Shown here piece by piece: positions 1-6,807 of a stretch of 14,016 nucleotides of DNA. The position numbers and the translations under genes are program-made. The stretch lies in NCBI GenBank assembly GCA_049303435.1, contig JBAQNC010000208.1, forward strand, positions 1-14,016. The letters are read 5' to 3'. Position 1 is the stretch's first letter; every line of letters starts with the position of its first letter. Source of the DNA: Parvibaculum sp049303435. Its GTDB lineage: Bacteria > Pseudomonadota > Alphaproteobacteria > Parvibaculales > Parvibaculaceae. The notes below the pieces were generated by a model. It ran no database searches, was not told the origin of the DNA, and saw nothing but the letters and a program-made list of their open reading frames with translations.

Positions 1-56
1 TAAAGCACTAGGCCCCCCTGCCGGACGCGAGCAGCGGCGATTTTTATTTTCGTCAT
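1..56 (-). CDS. 5' end of an unidentified leftward gene, cut by the window edge
   Basis: An ATG at 56-54 is preceded on the minus strand by GAGGAAAC (65-58), a good Shine-Dalgarno sequence at normal spacing. The frame stays open to the left edge, giving 18 residues that begin MTKIKIAAARVRQGG. Only this N-terminus is visible, so I assign no function. The region just upstream (about 66-110) is AT-rich, as expected for a promoter, but I see no clear -35/-10 pair. The IS element lies about 100 bp upstream of the start and might disturb upstream control. The call rests only on the RBS, the start codon and the open frame. Confidence 0.45.
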   Translation of the reverse strand, partial: MTKIKIAAARVRQGGLVL

Positions 57-153
57 AGTTTCCTCGGCTTAGAAAAATATTAAGAGCTAAGTGCAGTCAT
101 TGGACCGTGTATGCTGGCAGTAGTTGACTTTATGGCGATGTCCACTTTTTGAA

Positions 154-941
154 TTAGGCGGCGTGGACAAATTTGAGCCAGTAGCGTGCAGAAGCCAAGA
201 ACAACATGCCGAGGAAAGTCTCGGCGAGTTGGTCGTAGCGGGTGGCGATGGCACGGTTGATCTTGAGAGGTCCGAAGACACGCTCGATACAGTTGCGCTC
301 GCGGTAGAGACGCTTGCTGTATCGGATCGCGACCTTGCGGTTCGACTTTGGTGGAATAACCGCCTTGATGCCGCGCCGTTTGAGATCGGCCCGGATCGCG
401 TCGGTGTCATACGCTTTGTCTGCAAGCAGCGCCCCGGGTTGCCGTTCGGGCAGATCGATCAGCGCTTCATAAGCCTTGCAATCGGCCGTTTCTCCCGGCG
501 TGAGGTGGAAGGCGACGGGTCGGCCTCTGGCATCACTGAGACAGTGAACCTTACAGGTGAACCCGCCCCGCGAGCGGCCAAGAGCTCGTCGATGAATCCC
601 CCCTTTCCGCCCGCTGCCGAGACATGGGCGCGGATCGAGGTGGAGTCGATATTGTAATGGCCGCTTTCCGCCATCGTCTCGGCGAGCGCGATGGCCACGC
701 TCTCCCAGACGCCGGAGGCGCTCCATCGTCGGAAGCGCCGATAGATCGAGTTCCAGTTGCCGTATTTCTCCGGTACGTCGCGTCAAGGAGTTCCGCAGCG
801 CAGCCGCCAAAGAATACCGTTGATGATGTTGCGATTATCCTGAGGCGGGCGGCCTCGACCGCGCTTGCCGGCCTCACGCTCGACCGGCACCAAACCCTTC
901 AAAACCCGCCATTCCGCTTCCGTCAGATCGCCGCGACTCAA
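154..941 (-). pseudogene. IS5-family DDE transposase, interrupted by an in-frame stop and a -1 frame change
   Basis: The product would cut and join the IS ends. The start is chosen as TTG at 941-939 because AAGGAGG (953-947) lies five bases upstream and the protein then begins MSRGDLTEAEW, as is usual for the group. After 52 codons a TGA (785-783) stands where the family has Trp (GTP-stop-RDVPEKYG). The same frame then continues through the HTH-like region and the first catalytic Asp (SIDSTSIRAH). Around 600-606 the frame must shift by -1 at A_AAG_GGG to enter the second half (from GRSRGGFTCKVH), which holds the second Asp (LADKAYD) and the Glu (RNCIERVFG) and ends YWLKFVHAA. The frame change is probably programmed, but the TGA is probably a disabling mutation. 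The TAA stop (156-154) lies outside the element. Confidence 0.85.
157..173 (+). repeat. IS terminal inverted repeat (transposase 3' side)
   Basis: These 17 bases are the exact reverse complement of 996-1012; agreement ends at the next inward base. The flanking TA is at 155-156. Confidence 0.9.
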
Positions 942-995
942 AACTGCCTCCTTGAATTTGCAGTCTTGAATCAATTCGCGATTCAGCCGTCAATG

Positions 996-1012
996 AATTT
1001 GTCCACGCCGCC
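996..1012 (-). repeat. IS terminal inverted repeat (transposase 5' side)
   Basis: Exact inverted copy of 157-173. The flanking TA is at 1013-1014, matching the TA at the other end as the target duplication. Confidence 0.9.
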
Positions 1013-1041
1013 TAGTGGATGAATACGAGGTTTGGCTAAAC

Positions 1042-1074
1042 AAAAAACCCGCGAGGATTTCTCCTCGCGGGTTT
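1042..1074 (-). terminator. Rho-independent terminator of the aceBA operon
   Basis: A perfect 13-bp stem (1045-1057 paired with 1062-1074) encloses the four-base loop 1058-1061. Read on the minus strand, the 3' arm runs straight into a T-run (1047-1042). It begins about 24 bases after the aceA stop codon, so it ends the leftward aceB-aceA transcript. It also isolates the operon from the IS element. Confidence 0.92.
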
Positions 1075-1097
1075 GATCTGTCGTTCAGGCGCAGCGC

Positions 1098-2390
1098 TTA
1101 GTGAGCGTCGGCCTTGAACTGGGCGGATTCGGTCGAGTCGCCGAGCGCCGTTGTGGAGCTTTCGCCGCCGCCGGCTGCGATCGACACGAGGTCGAAGTAG
1201 CCCGTGCCGACTTCGCGCTGGTGGCGCGTGGCGGTGTAGCCATTGGCTTCAGCGGCGAATTCGGCCTGCTGCAGTTCCGAGTAGGCGGCCATGCCGCGGT
1301 CGCGATAGCCCGACGCGAGTTCGAACATGCCGTAGTTGAGCTGATGGAAACCGGCCAGCGTGACGAACTGGTACTTGTAGCCCATCGCCGCGATTTCCTT
1401 CTGGAACTTCGCGATGGTTTCCTTGTCGAGCTTGGCTTCCCAGTTGAAGGAAGGCGAGCAGTTGTAGGCGAGCAGCTGGTCGGGATATTCCTTGCGGACG
1501 GCTTCGGCAAAACGCTTGGCGTCGGCGAGGTTCGGAACCGATGTTTCCCACCACAGCAGGTCGGCGTAAGGCGCGAAGGCCAGACCGCGCTTGATGCAAT
1601 GGTCGACGCCCATGCCCGGCTTCAGACGGTAGAAGCCTTCGACCGTGCGACCCTTGTCGAAATCGATGAACTCGTGATCGCGTTCGTCGATGTCGGACGT
1701 AATGAGGTTGGCGGATTCGGCGTCCGTGCGCGCCATGATCAGCGTGGGCGTGCCCATGACGTCGGCGCCAAGACGCGCGGCGTTGAGGTTGCGCTCATGC
1801 GCGCGCGTCGGGATCAGAACCTTGCCGCCGAGATGGCCGCACTTCTTTTCCGAAGCAAGCTGGTCTTCGTAGTGAACGCCCGAAGCGCCGGCTTCGATAT
1901 AGGCCTTCATGATTTCAAAGCAGTTCAGCGGGCCGCCGAAACCGGCTTCCGCGTCGGCAACGATCGGCAGGAACCAGTCGCGCTTGGCACCGCCTTCGGA
2001 ATGTTCGATCTCGTCGGCGCGCTTGAGCGCACGGTTGATGCGCTTGGCAAGTTCCGGACCGGCATTCGCGGGATAGAGCGACTGGTCGGGGTACATCGCG
2101 CCAGCTGTGTTGGCGTCGGCGGCAACCTGCCAGCCGGAGAGGTAGATCGCCTTGAGGCCGGCACGCGCCATCTGCATGGCCTGGTTGCCGGACATGGCGC
2201 CGAGCGAATGCACGTAGTCGCCGGAGTTCAGCATTTCCCAGAGCTTGTTCGCGCCGCGTGTGGCGAGCGTGTGCTCGATCGGGAACGAGCCGCGCAGCTT
2301 TTCAACGTCTTCGACGGAGTAGTTGCGCTTCACGTTGTCGAAGCGGCCCTTGGGCGCGCTCGGGATGATGTCGTAAAAGGTCTTGGCCAT
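1098..2390 (-). CDS. aceA: Isocitrate lyase
   Basis: This cytoplasmic enzyme splits isocitrate into glyoxylate and succinate, the first step of the glyoxylate shunt. The 430-residue length fits the bacterial enzyme. The signature KKCGH, with the catalytic Cys184, is at 182-186. The substrate/Mg region VADAEAGFGG is at about 144-153, SGWQVAADAN at 85-94, and NCSPSFNW at 310-317. The ATG at 2390 has AAAGG (2404-2400) upstream. The gene follows aceB by 54 bp with no terminator between them, so the two are probably co-transcribed from the aceB promoter, and a strong terminator follows. Regulation is likely by the divergent ScfR protein encoded at 4240-5679. PEP-mutase-like relatives such as methylisocitrate lyase are unlikely, given the length and the KKCGH motif. 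Confidence 0.97.
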   Translation of the reverse strand: MAKTFYDIIPSAPKGRFDNVKRNYSVEDVEKLRGSFPIEHTLATRGANKLWEMLNSGDYVHSLGAMSGNQAMQMARAGLKAIYLSGWQVAADANTAGAMYPDQSLYPANAGPELAKRINRALKRADEIEHSEGGAKRDWFLPIVADAEAGFGGPLNCFEIMKAYIEAGASGVHYEDQLASEKKCGHLGGKVLIPTRAHERNLNAARLGADVMGTPTLIMARTDAESANLITSDIDERDHEFIDFDKGRTVEGFYRLKPGMGVDHCIKRGLAFAPYADLLWWETSVPNLADAKRFAEAVRKEYPDQLLAYNCSPSFNWEAKLDKETIAKFQKEIAAMGYKYQFVTLAGFHQLNYGMFELASGYRDRGMAAYSELQQAEFAAEANGYTATRHQREVGTGYFDLVSIAAGGGESSTTALGDSTESAQFKADAH

Positions 2391-2444
2391 TGTATTGATC
2401 CTTTAGTCAGCGGGGTCAGATCGGGTTGGGGTTTGGGGTATGTC

Positions 2445-4052
2445 TCAGGCTTCGTGGGCAACGAGCAGCTTGTAGGCCGGAAGGGTCAGGAACTCTTCGC
2501 ATTCGTCAGCCGTCGCCATGTCGTCGAAGAGTTTGATCGCTTCGTCAAAATGGCCGGAGGTCCAGCGCTCATCGCCAAGCGTTTCGCGCAAGCTTTTCAT
2601 CTCGTCGTCGAGGACTTCGCGGAAGAGGTCAGGCGTCACCTTGCGGCCATCGCTGAGCGTGGCGCCGTGATAGAGCCACTGCCAGATCTGCGTGCGGCTG
2701 ATTTCCGCCGTGGCGGCGTCTTCCATGAGATTGTAGAGCGGCACCGCGCCACGTCCGCCGAGCCAGGCTTCGATGTATTGCACGCCGACGCGGCAACATT
2801 CGCGCATGCCGTCTTCGGTGCGTTCGCCCTTGTGCGGCTCCAGAAGCTCCTTCTGGCCGACATTGACGTCCTGACGCTGGCGCGTGAGCTGGTTGGGACC
2901 GGTGAGCTTGCCGAAGATTTCCATCGCCACAGGAACGAGGTCGGGATGCGCGACCCATGTGCCGTCGTGGCCATTGGCGCTCTCGCGTTCCTTGTCGGCG
3001 CGGACCTTGTTGAAGGCGGCTTCATTGGCGGCTTCGTCGCCCTTGACCGGAATCTGCGCGGCCATGCCGCCCATCGCGAAAGCCCCGCGCTCGTGGCAGG
3101 TCTTTACCAGCAGCAGCGAATAGGCGTTGAGGAAGGCGCTGCCCATGACGACCTGCGCGCGGTCGGGCAGCAGGTAGTTGGGATTTTTGCCCAGACGCTT
3201 GATGTAGCTGAAGATGTAATCCCAGCGGCCGCAGTTGAGGCCGACGATGTGGTCCTTCAGCTCATAAAGGATTTCATGCATCTCGAAGGCGGCGGGCAGC
3301 GTCTCGATCAGGATCGTCGACTTGATCGTGGCGTTGGGGATGCCGAGCGCCTTCTGCGAGTGAACGAAGACGTCGTTCCAGAGGCGCGCTTCCAGATGGC
3401 TTTCCATCTTGGGCAGGTAGAAATAGGGGCCTGTGCCGTGGGCCTTCAGCTTCTTCGCATTGTGGAAGAAGTAGAGACCGAAATCGAACAGCGAACCGGA
3501 CATGGGCTTGCCGTCGATCTCGACATGGGCTTCCTCAAGATGCCAGCCGCGCGGGCGGACGTTCAGCACGGCATGCTTGTCGGAGACGTTATAGGTCTTG
3601 CCGTTGCTCTCGTCGGTGAAGCCGATCTTGCCGTCCCAGTAATCCATCAGATTGAGCTGGCCGCCGATCATATTGTCCCATGTCGGCGCGGCAGCATCTT
3701 CGAAGTCGGTCATATAGGACTGCGCGCCGGAATTGAGTGCGTTGATGACCATCTTGCGATTGTCCACGGGGCCCGTGATTTCGACGCGGCGGTCGAGCAT
3801 ATCCTTCGGGATCGGCGCGACTTTCCAGTCGCCTTCGCGGATCGACTTCGTCTCGGGCAGGAAATCGGGCACTTCGCCGGCGTCGAAACGCTTCTGGCGT
3901 TCCGCGCGGGCGGCCAGCAACTCGCAACGACGGGCGCCGAACTTGCGCTCAAGCTCCGCAACAAAGGCCAGCGCGTCATCGGTCAGGATGCGTTCGAAAC
4001 CCGGTTTCACGGCGCCGCGAACCTTGATGCCTATGGTCGTGGTGGTCGTCAT
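2445..4052 (-). CDS. aceB: Malate synthase A
   Basis: This enzyme condenses glyoxylate with acetyl-CoA to give malate, the second step of the glyoxylate shunt. I start it at the ATG 4052-4050 because GGAGG (4063-4059) lies six bases upstream. An in-frame start at 4112 would add 20 residues without an RBS. The result is 535 residues, normal for the A form (the G form is about 720). Arg166 in NVRPRGWHLEEAH and Asp445 in NLMEDAATAEIS match the catalytic Arg and Asp of the E. coli enzyme. The IETLPAAFEMHEI segment (249-261) and the family signature KDHIVGLNCGRWDYIF (266-281) hold the Mg-binding region (Glu250, Asp278). It is the first gene of aceB-aceA and is divergent from the ScfR regulator. 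Confidence 0.97.
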   Translation of the reverse strand: MTTTTTIGIKVRGAVKPGFERILTDDALAFVAELERKFGARRCELLAARAERQKRFDAGEVPDFLPETKSIREGDWKVAPIPKDMLDRRVEITGPVDNRKMVINALNSGAQSYMTDFEDAAAPTWDNMIGGQLNLMDYWDGKIGFTDESNGKTYNVSDKHAVLNVRPRGWHLEEAHVEIDGKPMSGSLFDFGLYFFHNAKKLKAHGTGPYFYLPKMESHLEARLWNDVFVHSQKALGIPNATIKSTILIETLPAAFEMHEILYELKDHIVGLNCGRWDYIFSYIKRLGKNPNYLLPDRAQVVMGSAFLNAYSLLLVKTCHERGAFAMGGMAAQIPVKGDEAANEAAFNKVRADKERESANGHDGTWVAHPDLVPVAMEIFGKLTGPNQLTRQRQDVNVGQKELLEPHKGERTEDGMRECCRVGVQYIEAWLGGRGAVPLYNLMEDAATAEISRTQIWQWLYHGATLSDGRKVTPDLFREVLDDEMKSLRETLGDERWTSGHFDEAIKLFDDMATADECEEFLTLPAYKLLVAHEA

Positions 4053-4058
4053 GTAGTG

Positions 4059-4063
4059 CCTCC
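4059..4063 (-). promoter_or_regulatory. Ribosome binding site that fixes the aceB start
   Basis: GGAGG on the minus strand lies six bases before the ATG at 4052. No comparable site precedes the longer in-frame start at 4112, so the shorter protein is preferred. Confidence 0.8.
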
Positions 4064-4153
4064 GCGTCTTGATCTTCGCGAGGTCATACATCCACAACAA
4101 GCGAATGTCCAAACGAATGTTAAGTTATTGAAATTGTTAAAGTAAAGAACTTC

Positions 4154-4194
4154 ACAAAATGGCTAGTAAATTTTGTTGTGTGTGTAAATTTTGT
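4154..4194. promoter_or_regulatory. Candidate ScfR operator: three ATTTTGT boxes between aceB and its regulator
   Basis: ATTTTGT occurs on the plus strand at 4170-4176 and 4188-4194, within an exact 11-bp direct repeat GTAAATTTTGT (4166-4176 and 4184-4194) whose copies start 18 bp apart. A third, inverted copy (ACAAAAT) is at 4154-4160. The 187-bp divergent region is strongly AT-rich compared with its neighbours. The related regulators RamB and PccR are known to bind T/A-rich TTTGCAAA-like sites near genes of acyl-CoA metabolism. The boxes here are similar but not identical to those sites. The assignment is inferred from repetition and position. Confidence 0.5.
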
Positions 4195-4204
4195 AAATTA
4201 TGAT
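4176..4204 (+). promoter_or_regulatory. Possible sigma70-type promoter of the ScfR gene
   Basis: TTGTGT (4176-4181), a 17-bp spacer and TATGAT (4199-4204) form a plausible -35/-10 pair for the rightward regulator gene, giving a leader of roughly 30 bases before the ATG at 4240. It overlaps the two direct ATTTTGT boxes, which would allow autoregulation. The -35 matches the consensus at only three of six positions. Confidence 0.35.
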
Positions 4205-4239
4205 GTTATGGAATAGCCCATTTCATGGAGGCGTGAAAC

Positions 4240-5679
4240 ATGGCGGGAGAGAAAAAAGTCTTTGCGGGCCCGCGTGTTAGACGGTTAAGGCGCGAACGCA
4301 ACCTGACCCAGGCGCGCATGGCCGCCGACCTCGGCATTTCGGCGAGCTACCTCAATCTGATCGAACGCAACCAGCGGCCCATGTCGGCCCAGATCCTGCT
4401 GAAGCTCGCCGAAACCTATGATGTGGAGCTTCGCAGCCTTGGCGGCGACGATGAGGCGAGGGCGCTGACCGCCTTGCGCGAGGTCTTTGCCGACCCTCTG
4501 TTTCGCGATTCAGGGCTGACCGTTCAGGACATGCAGGAGGTGGCGACAGCGAGCCCGTCGAGCGCGGACGCGATCTCCATGCTCTATCGCGCCTATCAGG
4601 AAGCGGTGGTGAATACCTCGCTGCTGGCCGAGCGCCTTGCCGACCGCGATCTGCTCGACGGCGGCCAGACGATGAGCGCGCCGCTGGAAGAAGTGCGCGA
4701 CTTCATCAACAGCCGCAACAACCACTTTCCCGCGCTCGACGAGACGGCGGAGGAGCTTTACCGCAATGCGCAGCTGGGCGCGGACGAGCCTTATGTGAGC
4801 TTGCGCAATTATCTGCGCGCGGCGCATGGCGTGACGACGCGCGTCGTGCCTGCCGATTTCATGTCGGGCGAGTTGCGCCGCTATGACCGGCATCGCCAGA
4901 CGATCTTTCTTTCCGAATTGCTCGACCAGCCGGGGCGCTCGTTTCAGCTTGCCTATCAGCTTGGTTATTTCGAACAGTCGCGCGCCATCGAGGACATTGT
5001 CGAAGGCGCGGAACTTGAGGGCGACGAAGCGCTGACGCTTTGCCGCGTGGCGCTCGCCAATTATTTCGCCGCCGCACTGCTTATGCCCTATGCGGCATTC
5101 CTCAGAACGGCGGAAGAAACGCGCTACGACTTGCGGCTGCTCGGGCGGCGCTTCGGCACGAGCTTCGAGCAGGTCTGCCATCGCATCACTACGCTGCAAC
5201 GCCCCGGCGCGCGCGGCATCCCCTTTTTCCTCATTCGCGTGGACAATGCAGGCAATGTCTCGAAGCGGTTTTCAGCCGCAGGATTTCACTTCGCGCGCTT
5301 CGGCGGCACCTGCCCACGCTGGAATGTGCATGACGCTTTCCGTGTGCCGGGCGACATCTATACGCAGGTGATCCAGATGGAAGACGGCACGCGCTATTTC
5401 TCGATCGCGCGCACCGTCAGCCGTGGCGGCTCAGGCATCGGCGTGCCGGGAGATCAATATGCCGTGGGATTGGGTTGCGAAATCAGCCATGCCAAAAAGA
5501 TCGTCTATAGCCAGGGCTACGATCTCGACGACGAACGCGGCGCGACGCCCATCGGCGTCAACTGTCGTCTGTGCGAGCGGCTCGATTGCTCGCAACGCGC
5601 CTTCCCGCCGCTGAAGCAACGTCTGAAAATTGAAGATCACGTGCGCGGCGTCTCGCCTTTTGGCGTGTTGCAGAGCTAG
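4240..5679 (+). CDS. Short-chain fatty acyl-CoA regulator (ScfR/RamB/PccR-like XRE-family protein)
   Basis: This is a cytoplasmic DNA-binding regulator of acyl-CoA and acetate metabolism genes. Residues 11-65 form an XRE helix-turn-helix (RRERNLTQARMAADLGIS, then SYLNLIERNQRPMS). The middle (about 150-290) corresponds to the IrrE/ImmA-like domain, but the peptidase HExxH motif is absent: the equivalent stretch reads FQLAYQLGYFE. The C-terminal part (about 300-475) is the DUF2083-type domain, with conserved cysteines in GTCPRW, GLGCE and NCRLCERLDCSQRAFPP. The length of 479 fits the ScfR family. GGAGG (4227-4231) precedes the ATG. It is divergent from aceBA, so control of the glyoxylate shunt is the simplest inference. 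RamB of Corynebacterium controls aceA and aceB, and PccR of Rhodobacter controls propionyl-CoA carboxylase. The actual ligand here is unknown. Confidence 0.88.
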   Translation: MAGEKKVFAGPRVRRLRRERNLTQARMAADLGISASYLNLIERNQRPMSAQILLKLAETYDVELRSLGGDDEARALTALREVFADPLFRDSGLTVQDMQEVATASPSSADAISMLYRAYQEAVVNTSLLAERLADRDLLDGGQTMSAPLEEVRDFINSRNNHFPALDETAEELYRNAQLGADEPYVSLRNYLRAAHGVTTRVVPADFMSGELRRYDRHRQTIFLSELLDQPGRSFQLAYQLGYFEQSRAIEDIVEGAELEGDEALTLCRVALANYFAAALLMPYAAFLRTAEETRYDLRLLGRRFGTSFEQVCHRITTLQRPGARGIPFFLIRVDNAGNVSKRFSAAGFHFARFGGTCPRWNVHDAFRVPGDIYTQVIQMEDGTRYFSIARTVSRGGSGIGVPGDQYAVGLGCEISHAKKIVYSQGYDLDDERGATPIGVNCRLCERLDCSQRAFPPLKQRLKIEDHVRGVSPFGVLQS

Positions 5680-5813
5680 AGCCGAAAGATCGCGCGCAAA
5701 CCGTAGGCGAAGATGGCGACCGCCACGGCGCTCGCCGCCCAGATTCCGAAGAACCAGAGCAGGCGATGCCGCAGCGGGAGTTGGGTTTTTTCAGTGTCTG
5801 GCATAGCCGCCAT
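5676..5813 (-). CDS. Small DUF2474-like membrane protein of the bd-oxidase cluster
   Basis: A 45-residue protein with a charged N-terminus followed by one hydrophobic segment (LLWFFGIWAASAVAVAIFAYG) and a short basic tail. Position and sequence resemble the DUF2474 proteins found after cydB in many proteobacteria, which probably act like CydX in assembling or stabilising the oxidase. Its start overlaps the end of cydB (stop 5793-5791), indicating translational coupling. ATG 5813 and ATG 5804 are both possible. I give the longer form because GGCGG sits too close to the second ATG. Its stop codon overlaps that of the convergent ScfR gene. Confidence 0.75.
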   Translation of the reverse strand: MAAMPDTEKTQLPLRHRLLWFFGIWAASAVAVAIFAYGLRAIFRL

Positions 5814-6795
5814 GTTCACTCGCTTTGCCCTTGAAGACGCTATAGGCGTAATACGTGTAGCCAAGCACCATAGGCAGGGTAATCGCGACACCGATCAGCG
5901 CAAAGATCATGCTGGAGCGCGGCGCGGCCGCATCCCAGATCGAAAGCGACGGCGGCACGATATTGGGATAGAGGCTGACGGCCAATCCGGTATATCCCCA
6001 TACGAAGAGACCGATCGCCGAGAAGAACGGCAGACGCTCGCGTCCTGAAATCAACCCGTAGTAGAGCAGCGCCGCATTGAGCAGCGTCATCGCCGGGATG
6101 GGCGCGAGCAGCAGCGCATTGATGCCGCCGAACCAGCGTTCGGCAATTGCGGGACGCATCAGCGGCGTCATGATGCTGACGGCGGCCATCGCGATGAGCA
6201 CGGCACCTGCCAGGATCATGGCCGAGTTGCGCGCCCAGGTTTGCGTTTCGCCCTCGGTTTTCATGTTGAGCCAGCAGGCTCCGAGAAGCCCGTAGCCTGC
6301 GACCATGCCAAGGCCGGTGAGGATCGAGAAGGGCGAGAGCCAGTCGAACATGCCGCCTGCGAAGCGTTGATCGACGATGGTGACGCCCTGAATGAGGCTA
6401 CCGACGAGCAACCCTTGGGCGAATGTCGCCATGAGCGAGCCGCCGAAGAAGGCACGGTCCCAGAGATATTTACTGGTATGCGCGCTGTGGCGAAACTCGA
6501 AGGCGACGCCGCGAAAGATCAGCGAGAACAAGAGCAGCATGACCGGCACATAGAAGGCCGGCAGTACGGTTGCGTAGGCGATGGGGAAGAACACCATGAG
6601 TCCGCCACCGCCCAGAATGAGCCATGTCTCATTGCCATCCCAGACGGGGGCGACGGAATTCATCATCACATCGCGCGAACGATCATCCGGCGCGAAGGGA
6701 AAGAGAATGCCGACGCCGAGATCGAAGCCGTCGAGGATGACGTAGATCAGAATGCCGACGGCGATAATGCCGGCTGCGACAAGTGCGAGGTCCAT
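5791..6795 (-). CDS. cydB: Cytochrome bd-type (cyanide-insensitive) quinol oxidase subunit II
   Basis: Integral membrane partner of CydA in the bd-type quinol oxidase. The 334-residue protein is hydrophobic along most of its length. It shows the subunit II motifs DGFDLGVG (22-29), WDGNETW (52-58) and RGVAFEFR (95-102). A strong RBS (AGGAGGAG) precedes the ATG at 6795, and only 12 bases separate it from the cydA stop, so the two genes form one operon. It would also be called cioB, since the CydA partner has a short Q-loop. It overlaps the following DUF2474 gene at its 3' end. Confidence 0.95.
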   Translation of the reverse strand: MDLALVAAGIIAVGILIYVILDGFDLGVGILFPFAPDDRSRDVMMNSVAPVWDGNETWLILGGGGLMVFFPIAYATVLPAFYVPVMLLLFSLIFRGVAFEFRHSAHTSKYLWDRAFFGGSLMATFAQGLLVGSLIQGVTIVDQRFAGGMFDWLSPFSILTGLGMVAGYGLLGACWLNMKTEGETQTWARNSAMILAGAVLIAMAAVSIMTPLMRPAIAERWFGGINALLLAPIPAMTLLNAALLYYGLISGRERLPFFSAIGLFVWGYTGLAVSLYPNIVPPSLSIWDAAAPRSSMIFALIGVAITLPMVLGYTYYAYSVFKGKASEHGGYARH

Positions 6796-6807
6796 GTTGC
6801 TCTCCTC

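Larger units (their letters stand above)
157..1012 (-). mobile_element. IS5-family (IS427-group-like) insertion sequence, 856 bp, full length
   Basis: The element is bounded by 17-bp perfect terminal inverted repeats (157-173 and 996-1012, outer end GGCGGCGTGG). It is flanked on both sides by TA (155-156 and 1013-1014), the short target duplication expected for this group. It carries one transposase gene on the minus strand in two frames, with a DDE-type layout (IDST, LADKAYD, RNCIERVFG). Length and gene layout fit IS5-family elements of the IS427 type. Both ends are intact but the transposase has a premature stop, so this copy probably cannot move itself, although a related transposase could mobilise it. 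It sits between a leftward gene at the window edge and the aceA terminator, and breaks no gene that I can recognise. Confidence 0.9.

Noticed and set aside
1101..4145. 1014-codon open frame on the plus strand opposite aceA and aceB
   Set aside because: It is fully antisense to two strongly identified genes, has no recognisable domain, and crosses the aceA-aceB gap and the aceB promoter region. Long antisense frames are common in GC-rich DNA with strong third-position bias.
4110..4145. CtrA-type TTAA-N7-TTAA site upstream of aceB
   Set aside because: TTAA occurs twice in this AT-rich stretch but the spacing is not seven bases.
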